Below, in pieces: positions 8,980-17,437 of a stretch of 64,000 nucleotides of DNA (position 1 is its first letter; the number at the start of each line of letters is the position of its first letter). Source of the stretch: Dehalococcoides mccartyi (GTDB lineage Bacteria; Chloroflexota; Dehalococcoidia; GIF9; DYGU01); contig DYGU01000007.1 in the NCBI GenBank assembly GCA_020724525.1, positions 1-64,000 on the forward strand. Reading direction: 5' to 3'. Under the pieces are notes generated by a model, which searched no databases, had not been told where the DNA came from, and was given only the letters and a program-made list of their open reading frames with translations. The position numbers and the translations under genes are program-made.

Positions 8980-9696
8980 TTATAACTCTTCAAATTGGTC
9001 AGCCATCTCCACCATAATTTTCCCCATAAAGTCACCGACCTGCACTGAGTAGATTCCAGCTTTCTTTTTAATTATGTTGAAGGCTAGTGTCCGGCTGGCG
9101 TTAGGAGACAGGGTTACTTCTTGTGCCATTTCTGTAATACCTCTTATCTTCAATTCGACGAGATAACTCCCGGTGGTGCCACCATTATTGGTTACCTTGA
9201 CTGACACAGTTGCTATTTCGCCTTCCTTAGCCCGGCTCGGAGTAATACTCAGGTTGCTCAGGCTAAAGCTGGCTGGAGGAATAAAGAATTCACCCTTTAA
9301 ACCGTCTACTTCCACTGTATGCTTGCCTGCTACCGTTTCTGTTACGGCAAAAGTCACCGGTATACTCGAATCTGCTTCCAGAATTACTCCCCTGGTAGCT
9401 ACTATTCTTCCATCCAGAAAGAGAGTGGCGCTATAGCTACCTCGAGTGCCGCCAGTATTAGTTACCTGAGCGGAGACAGTGACAATTTCCCCTTCCCTTA
9501 CCTGGGTCGGGCTGATACGAAGGTCGTTTACTCGAAAGGAAGCTGGTAACACCTCTTTGGTTATTTTTGTTACTTCAGCTTGAGGTAGCGCTTTTCCCTT
9601 CCGGGTGAAGAGGAGAAGTACGAAGACTATACTTGCTAAAGAAGCGCCAATAAGACCACCCACAAGCATCCACAAAACTTGACCAGAAAGCTCCAT
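8980..9696 (-). CDS. Membrane-anchored protein with two CARDB-type domains
   Basis: Function unknown. From the preferred ATG at 9696 (AAGGAG on the minus strand 6 bases upstream) the protein has about 238 residues. One transmembrane helix at about residues 8-30 is followed by two similar beta-rich repeats, each starting F(R/S)(V/L).(D/N)L.I(S/T)P and containing REGEIVTVS..VTN.GG or KEGEIATVS..VTNNGG, the CARDB/APHP adhesion-like pattern. The track start 27 codons earlier overlaps glmS and is unlikely. It lies 10 bases after glmS on the same strand, so it may be co-transcribed with the amino-sugar genes. A surface-exposed structural role is inferred, not shown. Confidence 0.75.
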   Translation of the reverse strand: MELSGQVLWMLVGGLIGASLASIVFVLLLFTRKGKALPQAEVTKITKEVLPASFRVNDLRISPTQVREGEIVTVSAQVTNTGGTRGSYSATLFLDGRIVATRGVILEADSSIPVTFAVTETVAGKHTVEVDGLKGEFFIPPASFSLSNLSITPSRAKEGEIATVSVKVTNNGGTTGSYLVELKIRGITEMAQEVTLSPNASRTLAFNIIKKKAGIYSVQVGDFMGKIMVEMADQFEEL

Positions 9697-9706
9697 AAAT
9701 ATCTCC

Positions 9707-11494
9707 TTAAGGTACAGTAACACTCTTAGCCAGATTGACCGGGAAATCAATAGCGCAGCCACGCTCTTTGGCGGCATAGTAGGCGAGCAGTTGCAAGATA
9801 GTAATGTTAGTTAGTGGCGATACCAAAGGTTCAACTCTGGGAGTAAAAAGGACCTCATCGGCAATCTGCTCAATATTCTTATCTCCCTCCTCAGCTATGG
9901 CTATCACTGGTGAGCTCCGGGCTTTTATTTCTTTAATAGAAGTAAGCAAGGACTGGTAAGTTTCATCTGGAGTGGCAATAGCAACGACTGGCGTATTTTC
10001 ACGGAGGAGAGCAAAAGGACCATGCTTGAGTTCTCCAGCAGGATAGGCGTCGGCATGGATGTAGGCTATTTCCTTAAACTTTAACGCCCCTTCCAGGACT
10101 ACCGGGTAGTTGATACCACGAGCGATGAGAAAGAGGTCACTGTATTTGGTCAGGAGGGTGGCTATTGGGTTGAGACAATCTGCCTCATCGAGAATTTGCT
10201 TGACTCTTATAGCTACCGTCCGTAGCTCAGTCAATACTTTGTCTCTCGTGTAGCTATCTACTGAGGCTACAGTTAGGGCTATCAAGTAACCGATAATTAG
10301 CTGGGCGGCGAAGCTTTTGGTAGCGGCGACACTTATTTCCGGTCCAGCACGGATATAAAGGATATGATCGGCAAGACGAGTGACAGTACTGCCAATGACA
10401 TTGGTTATAGCTATGGTTTTGGCTCCCTGCTCTTTAGCTTTCTTGAGGGCTTTAAGGGTATCGGCGGTTTCACCAGACTGGGTAATGCCAATCACCCAGG
10501 TCCCGTCTTTTACTCCAGAGGAGTGAATGAATTCAGAGGCAATTTGACTCTTTATATTCTGATATCCCAACTTGTCGAAGATATATCCGTAGACCAGGCT
10601 GGCGTAAAAAGAACTACCACAACCCAAGCAAAGAATATTGGGCTCCGTGTCATCCCTGGGGATGTCCAAGCCAGTTATAGTCCCGGTTTCAGGGACATAG
10701 GTAGCTAAGGTCTGGCGGATAGCCTGGGGCTGTTCATGGATTTCCTTGAGCATAAAGTGCTCATAGCCAGCTTTCTTGGCTTCTTCAAGCCTCCATGGAA
10801 TTACCTGCCAGTTTCTAATAGCCGGCTGACCCCGATGGGTTATCTTGACCTCTTCAGAGGTAATAAAGGCTATATCATCGTCTTCCAGGTAAATCACCCG
10901 GTCAGTATAGTCAAGGAGTGCTGGAATATCAGAAGCTACAAAATTTTCTTTATCTCCGAGCCCAACTACTATCGGGTTTTCTTTCCGGGCGACAATCAAC
11001 TCACGGGAAACAGTACCAAGGACAGCGATGGCGAAGGAGCCGGAAAGATGGTTCACAGCTTGGCTTACAGCTTCGGGTAAACCTCTGCGGTAGTATTTTT
11101 CAATAAGGTGAGGGATGACTTCGGTATCAGTTTCAGACAAGAACAAGTGCCCTTCCTCAATTAGCCTCCTTTTTAGGTCCAGGTAGTTTTCAATTATGCC
11201 ATTGTGGACTACGGCAATCCTTCGGTGACAGTCCAGATGGGGGTGGGCATTTATGGGGGAAGGCTCACCGTGGGTAGCCCAGCGAGTGTGACCAATGCCC
11301 GTCTTACCATCGAGCTGGGGTAGCTTCTTCTCCAGTTCAACTATTCGCCCTTTGTCTTTAAAGAGGTGGAGCTCTCCATTTTTAATGGTAGCTATGCCAC
11401 AAGAATCATATCCTCGATACTCCAGTCTCTTTAAAGACTTAAGCAGAATAGGTTGAGCTTGCTTATAACCAATATAGCCAACAATTCCGCACAT
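9707..11494 (-). CDS. glmS: Glutamine-fructose-6-phosphate aminotransferase (isomerising)
   Basis: Makes glucosamine-6-phosphate from fructose-6-phosphate and glutamine, the entry to UDP-GlcNAc. MCGIVGYIG carries the Cys-1 nucleophile of the glutaminase domain, GHTRWATHG and VHNGIIENY complete it, and two SIS domains follow (ITQSGETADTL, SVAATKSFAAQL). The C-terminus DFPVNLAKSVTVP is the conserved end. At 595 residues it is full length. Its ATG shares bases with the stop of the upstream nucleotidylyltransferase gene, so all three enzymes form one operon. No glmS ribozyme was recognised upstream, where another coding region sits. Confidence 0.97.
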   Translation of the reverse strand: MCGIVGYIGYKQAQPILLKSLKRLEYRGYDSCGIATIKNGELHLFKDKGRIVELEKKLPQLDGKTGIGHTRWATHGEPSPINAHPHLDCHRRIAVVHNGIIENYLDLKRRLIEEGHLFLSETDTEVIPHLIEKYYRRGLPEAVSQAVNHLSGSFAIAVLGTVSRELIVARKENPIVVGLGDKENFVASDIPALLDYTDRVIYLEDDDIAFITSEEVKITHRGQPAIRNWQVIPWRLEEAKKAGYEHFMLKEIHEQPQAIRQTLATYVPETGTITGLDIPRDDTEPNILCLGCGSSFYASLVYGYIFDKLGYQNIKSQIASEFIHSSGVKDGTWVIGITQSGETADTLKALKKAKEQGAKTIAITNVIGSTVTRLADHILYIRAGPEISVAATKSFAAQLIIGYLIALTVASVDSYTRDKVLTELRTVAIRVKQILDEADCLNPIATLLTKYSDLFLIARGINYPVVLEGALKFKEIAYIHADAYPAGELKHGPFALLRENTPVVAIATPDETYQSLLTSIKEIKARSSPVIAIAEEGDKNIEQIADEVLFTPRVEPLVSPLTNITILQLLAYYAAKERGCAIDFPVNLAKSVTVP

Positions 11495-12678
11495 TAAAAT
11501 ACCAAGCTCCCTCCAGGAATATCTTCGGTGATTATTTTCATCCCTTTTATCCGAGTGCCAACACCGAGAGAAATTCCGGCATAGATGACTATATTGTCTT
11601 CCAGTCCGCAGTAGTCGCCTATCAAGGCACCTAATTTGACCCGGTGACTTTCTCCACTTATTGTTACAGTAATCTCCCGGCTCCGGGTAATAAAGCCATT
11701 ACCTATGGTGCTTCCTGGGGCAATGATGGAGTCCTGGATATTACAGTTAGAGCCAATGGTTACCTGATTACCAATAACACTATTCTTAATCTGGCAGAAA
11801 GGCGAGATGATTACGTTATCGCCGATGCTGGTGAAGGGAAAGATGCAAGTGCTTGGTCCAATTTCACAGTTATCACCGATAGCTATAGGACCAGCAAGAT
11901 AGCTATTGGCTCTGATAGTGGTTCCCTTTCCTATAGATGCTTTGCCTTTTATAGTAGTGCCGCCTTCGACAATGCCTCCAGTGCTGGCGGAAATTCTGGT
12001 TAACATCATTTCATTGAGAAGTAGAATATCCCAGGGGTAAACAGCATCAAGCCAGGTAGCTTTTGTTTCAAGAGCTGTGAAGTTATAGCCCTGGTCAATC
12101 ATTTTCTGGATGGCTTGAGGCAGGTTAGTTTCCTGTTCGGTGAAGGGAAATATGTCACGATTAAGGGCGTAAATACCCGTATTTACTAAGTAACCTATCT
12201 TTGCTTCTGGTTTCTCTACAATCCTGGTTACCTTACCTTGTTCTACTATTACCACTCCATATTGGGATACGTTTTCCTGACTTTTGACCACAATAGTATT
12301 GGTTGGTGTGGTGAGGAGGGGGAGAATAGTATCGACTTCGATGATGTTGTCACCGGGGAGGACTAAAAAACAGGGGTTAGCCATATCTCTGGCTTGCTTC
12401 AAGGCATCAGCAGTGCCTATTTGGGTCTTCTGGATAATATACTTAATATCGACACCAAAATTTTTACCTGAACCGAAGCAGTCTTGTATTTCTCCCTTTC
12501 GGTAGCCGATGACCATAATTACATTTCGTACACCAGCTTGGGCTAAGGCTTCAACTATATAAAGCAGGATAGGCTTATTGGCAATGGGGAGCATAACCTT
12601 GGGTCTGAGGCTGGTGAAGGGTCTCAACCGTTGTCCTTCCCCGGCGGCTAAAATTATGGCTTGGTCTATTCTTTCCAT
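11494..12678 (-). CDS. GlmU-like bifunctional sugar-1-phosphate nucleotidylyltransferase/acyltransferase (second copy)
   Basis: Predicted to activate a sugar-1-phosphate with an NTP and possibly acylate it. The N-terminal half is a nucleotidyltransferase domain (AIILAAGEGQRLRPFTSLRPKVMLPIANKPIL, with the signature LxxGxGxRxxPxTxxxPK). The C-terminal half is a left-handed beta-helix of hexapeptide repeats (about residue 240 on). At 394 residues the layout matches archaeal-type GlmU-like enzymes more than bacterial GlmU of about 450. It is paralogous to the next gene upstream and lies between it and glmS. The substrate (GlcNAc-1-P or Glc-1-P) cannot be read from sequence. Confidence 0.85.
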   Translation of the reverse strand: MERIDQAIILAAGEGQRLRPFTSLRPKVMLPIANKPILLYIVEALAQAGVRNVIMVIGYRKGEIQDCFGSGKNFGVDIKYIIQKTQIGTADALKQARDMANPCFLVLPGDNIIEVDTILPLLTTPTNTIVVKSQENVSQYGVVIVEQGKVTRIVEKPEAKIGYLVNTGIYALNRDIFPFTEQETNLPQAIQKMIDQGYNFTALETKATWLDAVYPWDILLLNEMMLTRISASTGGIVEGGTTIKGKASIGKGTTIRANSYLAGPIAIGDNCEIGPSTCIFPFTSIGDNVIISPFCQIKNSVIGNQVTIGSNCNIQDSIIAPGSTIGNGFITRSREITVTISGESHRVKLGALIGDYCGLEDNIVIYAGISLGVGTRIKGMKIITEDIPGGSLVF

Positions 12679-12687
12679 CTCATCCTT

Positions 12688-13890
12688 TCAAAATATTCTT
12701 GAGCTGGGTGATATTACCCCACTGACTATGGCTCCGGGACCGATAAAGCTATCGTTACCGATGACAGTGCCGGCGTTAATAGAAGCATTGATTCCGGTCT
12801 GGACTCTGTCGCCAATTATAGCCCCTAACTTCCGTCTGCCGGTATCTATATCCATCACCTTTATGCTTTTGCCGTCAAAACGGAGATTGGCGATTTTAGT
12901 GCCGGCACCAAAATTACACTCCTCACCAATAATGCTGTCGCCAATATAATTATGGTGAGGAATTTTGGTATTACTCATTATAATAGAATTTTTAATTTCT
13001 ACCATACTGCCGATATGGCAATTATCCCCGATAGTTGTGCTTGGACGAAGATAGCAGTAGGGTCCGATATAACACTGCTCACCGATAATGACTGGTCCTT
13101 CAATGTATGAGTTAGCTTTTATGTGAGCACCTTTGCCTATAGAGACCTCCCCTTTTATAGTTACATTGTCTTCTACTTCACCCAGATTTGCAGCTTTTAG
13201 GTCAGATAGGAATGACTCATTAGCTTCAAGTAAGTCCCAGGGGTAAGTCAGGTCAAGCCAGTAATTGATAAATTGATAGCCTATGGGGTAGCCCTGGTCT
13301 ATCAAATATTGCAAGGCATCGGTAAGTTCATACTCGCCGCGAGGTGATGGTGGGACATTTATAATGGCGGGAAAGATGTCTTGAGTAAGCATATATAGAC
13401 CAGTATTAACTAACCGTGAGGGTGGTTTTGGCACTTTTTCGTAGATTCGGCGGATTCTGTTACCCTTTAGTTCCACTACACCTAAATCAGCCGGATTATC
13501 TACCTCGGTTAAAGTCAGGGTAATCTTATCGGCAGCCATTAACTGACGAATATCTTCTGACTTAACTATGATATCACCATTGGCTACCAGAAATTTGCCA
13601 TCAATTCTGCCTTCAGCCCTTTCCACAGCATGCCCTGTGCCCAGTTGCTGCTTTTGAGTAATATATTCTATGCTCACTCCCCATTTAGCGCCATCATCAA
13701 AATAGTTACGGACAGTTTCCGCGTAATAGCCGACAACGAAAAGGAATTCAGTGATGCCGGCTTTTTTCATTTCCAGAAGCAGGTGCTCCAGAATGGGTTT
13801 ATTAGCCAAAGGTAGCATAACTTTAGGGCGGGTATAGGTAAGGGGATGCATCCTTTCCCCTTCACCAGCGGCTAAGATAACTGCTTTCAT
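12688..13890 (-). CDS. GlmU-like bifunctional sugar-1-phosphate nucleotidylyltransferase/acyltransferase (first copy)
   Basis: Same two-domain architecture as its neighbour. MKAVILAAGEGERMHPLTYTRPKVMLPLANKPIL gives the nucleotide-binding loop and catalytic lysine region, and a hexapeptide beta-helix runs from about residue 240 (IKGEVSIGKGAHIKANSYIEGP). RRKLGAIIGDRVQTGINASINAG resembles the acetyltransferase active-site coil of archaeal enzymes. At 400 residues it is the first gene of the leftward glmS operon. The paralogue lies 9 bases downstream, implying tandem duplication with division of labour. No glmM is in the window. Confidence 0.85.
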   Translation of the reverse strand: MKAVILAAGEGERMHPLTYTRPKVMLPLANKPILEHLLLEMKKAGITEFLFVVGYYAETVRNYFDDGAKWGVSIEYITQKQQLGTGHAVERAEGRIDGKFLVANGDIIVKSEDIRQLMAADKITLTLTEVDNPADLGVVELKGNRIRRIYEKVPKPPSRLVNTGLYMLTQDIFPAIINVPPSPRGEYELTDALQYLIDQGYPIGYQFINYWLDLTYPWDLLEANESFLSDLKAANLGEVEDNVTIKGEVSIGKGAHIKANSYIEGPVIIGEQCYIGPYCYLRPSTTIGDNCHIGSMVEIKNSIIMSNTKIPHHNYIGDSIIGEECNFGAGTKIANLRFDGKSIKVMDIDTGRRKLGAIIGDRVQTGINASINAGTVIGNDSFIGPGAIVSGVISPSSRIF

Positions 13891-13919
13891 TTCCCCCGCT
13901 AAGTCTATATTTTGGCTTC

Positions 13920-13925
13920 ATTATA
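13920..13925 (-). promoter_or_regulatory. Possible -10 box for the amino-sugar operon
   Basis: TATAAT on the minus strand lies about 30 bases before the start of the first GlmU-like gene, in a very AT-rich stretch. The only upstream -35 candidate, TTGCTC, is at poor spacing, so this is tentative. Confidence 0.35.
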
Positions 13926-13978
13926 TAATAAAATAACCCTGAGCAACATGTAGGGCGAGGCGACCTTAAAAGGTTGCC

Positions 13979-14007
13979 TTTACAACTCCCCATCTCTTAT
14001 CTATAAT
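13979..14007 (+). promoter_or_regulatory. Promoter for the CCA-adding enzyme
   Basis: TTTACA (13979-13984), a 17-base spacer and TATAAT (14002-14007) form a near-consensus sigma-70 promoter. The start codon follows at 14041. The divergent amino-sugar operon starts about 110 bases to the left. Confidence 0.7.
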
Positions 14008-14040
14008 GGCACAGTTTGTGCAAGGGAAGGGTCGGGCAGA

Positions 14041-15552
14041 ATGACTCTGGGTAGTACTCCTAATCGGCAACTTATTGAGAATATTTTAGCTCCCGTAGCT
14101 TCTTTCCTTAAGGAGCAGAACGGTCAGGCGTATCTCGTTGGTGGCTTTGTCCGGGACTGGCTTCTGGGGAAGGATACCGCGGACATAGATGTTGCTATAG
14201 CAGGTGATGTCCTAAAGACAGGCCGGAAAGTAGCCGCTGCGGTCCAGGGCAAATATATGGTGCTGGACAAGACAAATCGAGTAGTCAGAATAATAGTAGA
14301 CAGAGACAGAGAGATAAAGCGGTGGCAAATAGATTTTTCGCCCTTCGCTGTTAGCATTGAGGAAGATTTGAGGCGGCGGGACTTCACTATAAATGCCATA
14401 GCCATTGACTTAGACGAGTTCATTCAGAAGGGCAAGGAAGTCAGGCTTATTGACCCTTTTGGTGGTGAACGGGACTTAAAGAAGGGATTGGTGCGAGCGG
14501 TTAATGGGCAGGTATTTGAAGCTGACCCGGTCAGGCTATTGCGGGCAGTACGCCTGGCAGCCGAGTATGATTTTAAGATTGAGGAGAACACGGAAGATTT
14601 AATCCGAGGCTATTGCCAGCTAATTGGTAATATGCCCGGGGAACGGATTAGAGAGGAGTTATTGAGGTTGTTGGCTTTGCCTGCTGCTGGCAATTTTATT
14701 GGCTATCTGGACAAATTGGGTTTGCTTTTGGCACTGTTTCCAGAATTAGCCGAAAGTAAAGGAGTAAAACAACCCAGGGAGCATTTCTGGGATGTTTTTG
14801 ATCACTCCGTAGAGACAGTGGCTGCTGCAGAATATTTATTAAAGGAAAGGGACTGGCGCTATGTTGACGAGGACTTATTAACAACAGCTCCGTGGTCGAA
14901 AGTGATCAAAGAGCATTTTGCTCAGGAGGTTTCCAAAGGTAGCAACCGGAGAATGATGCTCAAGTTAGCTGGACTGCTTCATGATGTGGCTAAGCCAAAA
15001 ACAAAAACGGTGGCTGATAACGGGAAAGTGCATTTTTTGGGGCATGCTAAGGAAGGAGCGGCTATAGCTGTAACTATTCTGGAGAGGATGCGTTTTAGCA
15101 GTAAAGAAATTAAATTGGTGGAGACCCTAATCTATCATCATCTCCGTCCGGCTCAGATGACAGATAAGGAATTGCCGACCCACCGGGCTATCTACCGTTA
15201 CTTCCGGGATACGGGAGGTGCTGGCATTGATGTTTTATTCCTGGCTTTAGCTGACTACTTGGCTACCCGCGGATCTGAGGTCGACCTTGAGGAGTGGCGC
15301 CATCATTGCCAACTGATTAATTATATTCTTGGAGAGCATTTTAAAGAGAGGGAAGCGCCGCCACCTCGGCTTATTACGGGGCATGATTTAATGAATATTT
15401 TTGGCTTAACTCCGGGAAGAGAGATTGGTAAACTGCTGGAAATAGTAGGGGAAGCCCAAGCTGCCGGGGAGGTGACTAATCGGGAAGAGGCCTTAGCTTT
15501 AGTAGAAAGACTGCTTCACTGCGCTCGCAATAAGAACCGGACAATTGCTTAA
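14041..15552 (+). CDS. cca: CCA tRNA nucleotidyltransferase with HD domain
   Basis: Class II nucleotidyltransferase that adds or repairs the tRNA 3' CCA end. YLVGGFVRDWLLGKDTADIDVAI is motif A with the two catalytic aspartates, RRDFTINAIAID is motif B, and DPVRLLRAVRLAAEYDF is the RNA-binding block. An HD phosphohydrolase segment (LAGLLHDVAKPKT, about residue 310) follows. At 503 residues it is the long HD-containing form. A poly(A) polymerase or an A- or CC-adding specialist is possible, since these cannot be separated by eye. It has its own promoter. Confidence 0.92.
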   Translation: MTLGSTPNRQLIENILAPVASFLKEQNGQAYLVGGFVRDWLLGKDTADIDVAIAGDVLKTGRKVAAAVQGKYMVLDKTNRVVRIIVDRDREIKRWQIDFSPFAVSIEEDLRRRDFTINAIAIDLDEFIQKGKEVRLIDPFGGERDLKKGLVRAVNGQVFEADPVRLLRAVRLAAEYDFKIEENTEDLIRGYCQLIGNMPGERIREELLRLLALPAAGNFIGYLDKLGLLLALFPELAESKGVKQPREHFWDVFDHSVETVAAAEYLLKERDWRYVDEDLLTTAPWSKVIKEHFAQEVSKGSNRRMMLKLAGLLHDVAKPKTKTVADNGKVHFLGHAKEGAAIAVTILERMRFSSKEIKLVETLIYHHLRPAQMTDKELPTHRAIYRYFRDTGGAGIDVLFLALADYLATRGSEVDLEEWRHHCQLINYILGEHFKEREAPPPRLITGHDLMNIFGLTPGREIGKLLEIVGEAQAAGEVTNREEALALVERLLHCARNKNRTIA

Positions 15553-15561
15553 CAATCTTAA

Positions 15562-15603
15562 TCCTCCTCCCCCTTGACGGGAGAGGATAGAGGTGAGGGC
15601 GAA
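15562..15603. repeat. Palindromic repeat, R2-related, upstream of the DUF559 gene
   Basis: CCTCCTCCCCCTTGACGGGAGAGGATAGAGGTGAGG is an imperfect palindrome of the same CTCTCCC..GGGAGAGG..GGTGAGG type found at 15938, 21744 and 40098. It lies just before the start of the broken DUF559 gene. Confidence 0.6.
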
Positions 15604-15609
15604 CAACTA

Positions 15610-15936
15610 ATGAGAAAAATAAGAAATTTAGCCAAGAATCTTAGAAGACGACCTACTGATGCGGAAAATTATCTCTGGAGATTTTTAAGAGGTAGGCAGC
15701 TGGCAGGTTTAAATTTCGGCGGCAAGAACCAATAGGTAGATACATCGTGGATTTTGTAAATTATGAGAGAAAATTGGTGATAGAATTAGATGGTGGACAA
15801 CACAGTGTTTACAAGGAAAAAGATAAAGAAAGGGATGAGTGGTTAAAAAGTCAAGGATATGAAGTGTTGAGATTTTGGGATAATGAGATCTTGAAGAATA
15901 AAGAAGTTGTGTTAGAAATCGTGAGGGGAAAACTTT
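15610..15936 (+). pseudogene. DUF559 (Vsr-like endonuclease family) gene, frameshifted
   Basis: From ATG 15610 the first frame reads MRKIRNLAKNLRRRPTDAE..LWRFLRGRQLAGLNF and stops at TAG near 15733. From about 15715 a second frame continues KFRRQEPIGRYIVDFV.YERKLVIELDGGQH..DKERDEWLKSQGYEVLRFWDNEIL. Together these give the complete DUF559 domain of PD-(D/E)XK fold, including the IELDGGQH and E..R...L...GY..LRFW motifs. One base has been lost or gained around TTTAAATTT, a homopolymer-like spot where a sequencing error is also possible. The 3' end runs into a palindromic repeat that would encode PHPNPLPQRER. Such genes are often repeat-flanked and patchily distributed. Their role is unknown. Confidence 0.8.
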
Positions 15937-15937
15937 T

Positions 15938-15976
15938 GACCCCTCACCCCAACCCTCTCCCACAAAGGGAGAGGAT
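15938..15976. repeat. Palindromic repeat, R2-related, downstream of the DUF559 gene
   Basis: CCCCTCACCCC..CCCTCTCCC ACAAA GGGAGAGG is the same family as the upstream copy. The two palindromes bracket the DUF559 remnant like the ends of a mobile unit. Confidence 0.65.
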
Positions 15977-16007
15977 AAAAACAGATTACCAGGCTGCGCT
16001 CGTAACA

Positions 16008-16113
16008 GAGATTGCCACGCCTTCTACACCCAGCCGAATCTTTGATTCGGCTGGGAACCCGGGGTCCCCACAAAATCTATGATTTTGTGGGATGTTTTCG
16101 GTTCGCAATGACA
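16008..16113. repeat. Dispersed double-hairpin repeat R1, copy 1
   Basis: A 106-bp unit shared with 40289-40394. It contains two perfect hairpins, CCCAGCCGAATC-TTT-GATTCGGCTGGG (16029-16055) and CCCACAAAATC-TAT-GATTTTGTGGG (16067-16091), and ends in CGCAATGACA. In the other copy the stems are identical but the 3-base loops differ. It occupies the gap before secD. A REP/MITE-like structural element is the likely nature. Confidence 0.8.
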
Positions 16114-16138
16114 CAAAGACGAGTTTAGGGAAAATCCA

Positions 16139-17437
16139 ATGAGGCGGAATATTTATTTATTAATTTTTATTTTGCTCTTTTTTGGTTTTGCCCTGTGGAC
16201 GATAATGCCTCTGGACAGGGAGGTGCTGGGCAGAAAGGGCTTACTTTTGGGACTTGACCTCAAGGGTGGCAGCCATCTAGTCTATGAGGCTGACCTGACT
16301 AAAAAAGATCCAGCCCAGACGGATACTGAGGTTATGGAGGGGGTTAAGCAGAAAATTGAGCGACGGGTTAATGCCTATGGGGTTACCGAGCCAATAATCC
16401 AGCGTCAGGGGACTGACCGGATTCTGGTCCAGCTTCCCGGGGTAAAGGATATTGATGAGGCTATCAAGCTCATTGGACAAACAGCTCAGCTCGATTTTCG
16501 GGAACACGAGCCGGGTGATAAGGGTGAGCCAGAATGGGTTATTGCTAAGGGTATTGGGGAGGGTGGAAAGGAAAGGGAGCTGACGGGTAAATATTTTAAA
16601 CCTAATGCAACGGTAGTTTTAGACCCGCGGACTAATGAACCGCAGATAGCCTTTGAATGGAATCCGGAAGGGGCAGTCCTTTTTGAGCAAGTCACCAAGA
16701 GAAATCTGAATAAGCCCCTGGGAATTTTTCTGGACAATGAGCTTATTTCGGCACCTATAGTCAAGGCGGTAATTAAAGAAAAGGGAATTATTGAGGGGTT
16801 GACTATTGAGGAAGCCCGAAGGTTGGCTATTCAACTCAATTCTGGTGCCCTTGATGTGCCGTTGAAAATAATCCAGCAGATGGATGTAGATGCTACGCTG
16901 GGGGCTGATTCTATTAAGAAGAGTTTGTTAGCCGGGAAGATTGGGTTAGCTCTGGTAATGCTTTTTATGCTCACTTATTATCGGGTGCCTGGATTTATTG
17001 CCTGTCTGGCTCTGGGGATTTACGGGGGCTTAGTGCTAACTACTTTTAAATTAATTCCGGTGGTGTTGACTTTACCTGGTATTGCTGGTTTTATTGTATC
17101 TTTGGGTATGGCGGTGGATGCTAATGTGCTTATTTTTGAGAGGCTAAAAGAAGAGTTAAGAGTTGGGCGTCCCCTGGAAGCTGCCGTAGAAGAAGGTTTT
17201 CGGCGAGCCTGGACAGCTATCCGGGATAGTAATATCACGACCTTTATTGCCTGCGCTGTCCTTTACTGGCTTGGCGGTACTTTTGGTGCCTTTATGGTCC
17301 GGGGGTTCGCCATTACTTTGTTTATCGGTGTTGCTTTAAGTATGTTTACGGCTATTACTGTCAGCCGCACTTTTCTTCGTATATTAGCCGGTAGCCATTG
17401 GGTAACCAGTCCAGCCGCTTATGGAGTGTTGAAATGA
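16139..17437 (+). CDS. secD: Protein translocase subunit SecD
   Basis: RND-like membrane protein that uses the proton gradient to assist Sec export from the outer face. The N-terminal helix (LLIFILLFFGFALWTI) is followed by LLLGLDLKGGSHLVYE, the SecD D1 signature, and then a periplasmic P1-type region. The C-terminal six-helix domain begins at about residue 255, with GFIVSLGMAVDANVLIFERLKEELR containing the conserved charged motif. At 432 residues it is compact. The stop overlaps the start of secF (ATGA). Confidence 0.96.
   Translation: MRRNIYLLIFILLFFGFALWTIMPLDREVLGRKGLLLGLDLKGGSHLVYEADLTKKDPAQTDTEVMEGVKQKIERRVNAYGVTEPIIQRQGTDRILVQLPGVKDIDEAIKLIGQTAQLDFREHEPGDKGEPEWVIAKGIGEGGKERELTGKYFKPNATVVLDPRTNEPQIAFEWNPEGAVLFEQVTKRNLNKPLGIFLDNELISAPIVKAVIKEKGIIEGLTIEEARRLAIQLNSGALDVPLKIIQQMDVDATLGADSIKKSLLAGKIGLALVMLFMLTYYRVPGFIACLALGIYGGLVLTTFKLIPVVLTLPGIAGFIVSLGMAVDANVLIFERLKEELRVGRPLEAAVEEGFRRAWTAIRDSNITTFIACAVLYWLGGTFGAFMVRGFAITLFIGVALSMFTAITVSRTFLRILAGSHWVTSPAAYGVLK

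Noticed and set aside
9500-13950. glmS ribozyme
   Set aside because: The sequence immediately upstream of glmS is coding, and no ribozyme core was recognised upstream of the operon.
15747-16082. 111-residue ORF as an independent gene
   Set aside because: It is the second half of the frameshifted DUF559 gene plus translated repeat sequence.
16029-16091. Stable hairpins considered as a tRNA or riboswitch before secD
   Set aside because: No cloverleaf or known aptamer core. The same unit recurs at 40.3 kb in an unrelated context, so it is a dispersed repeat.
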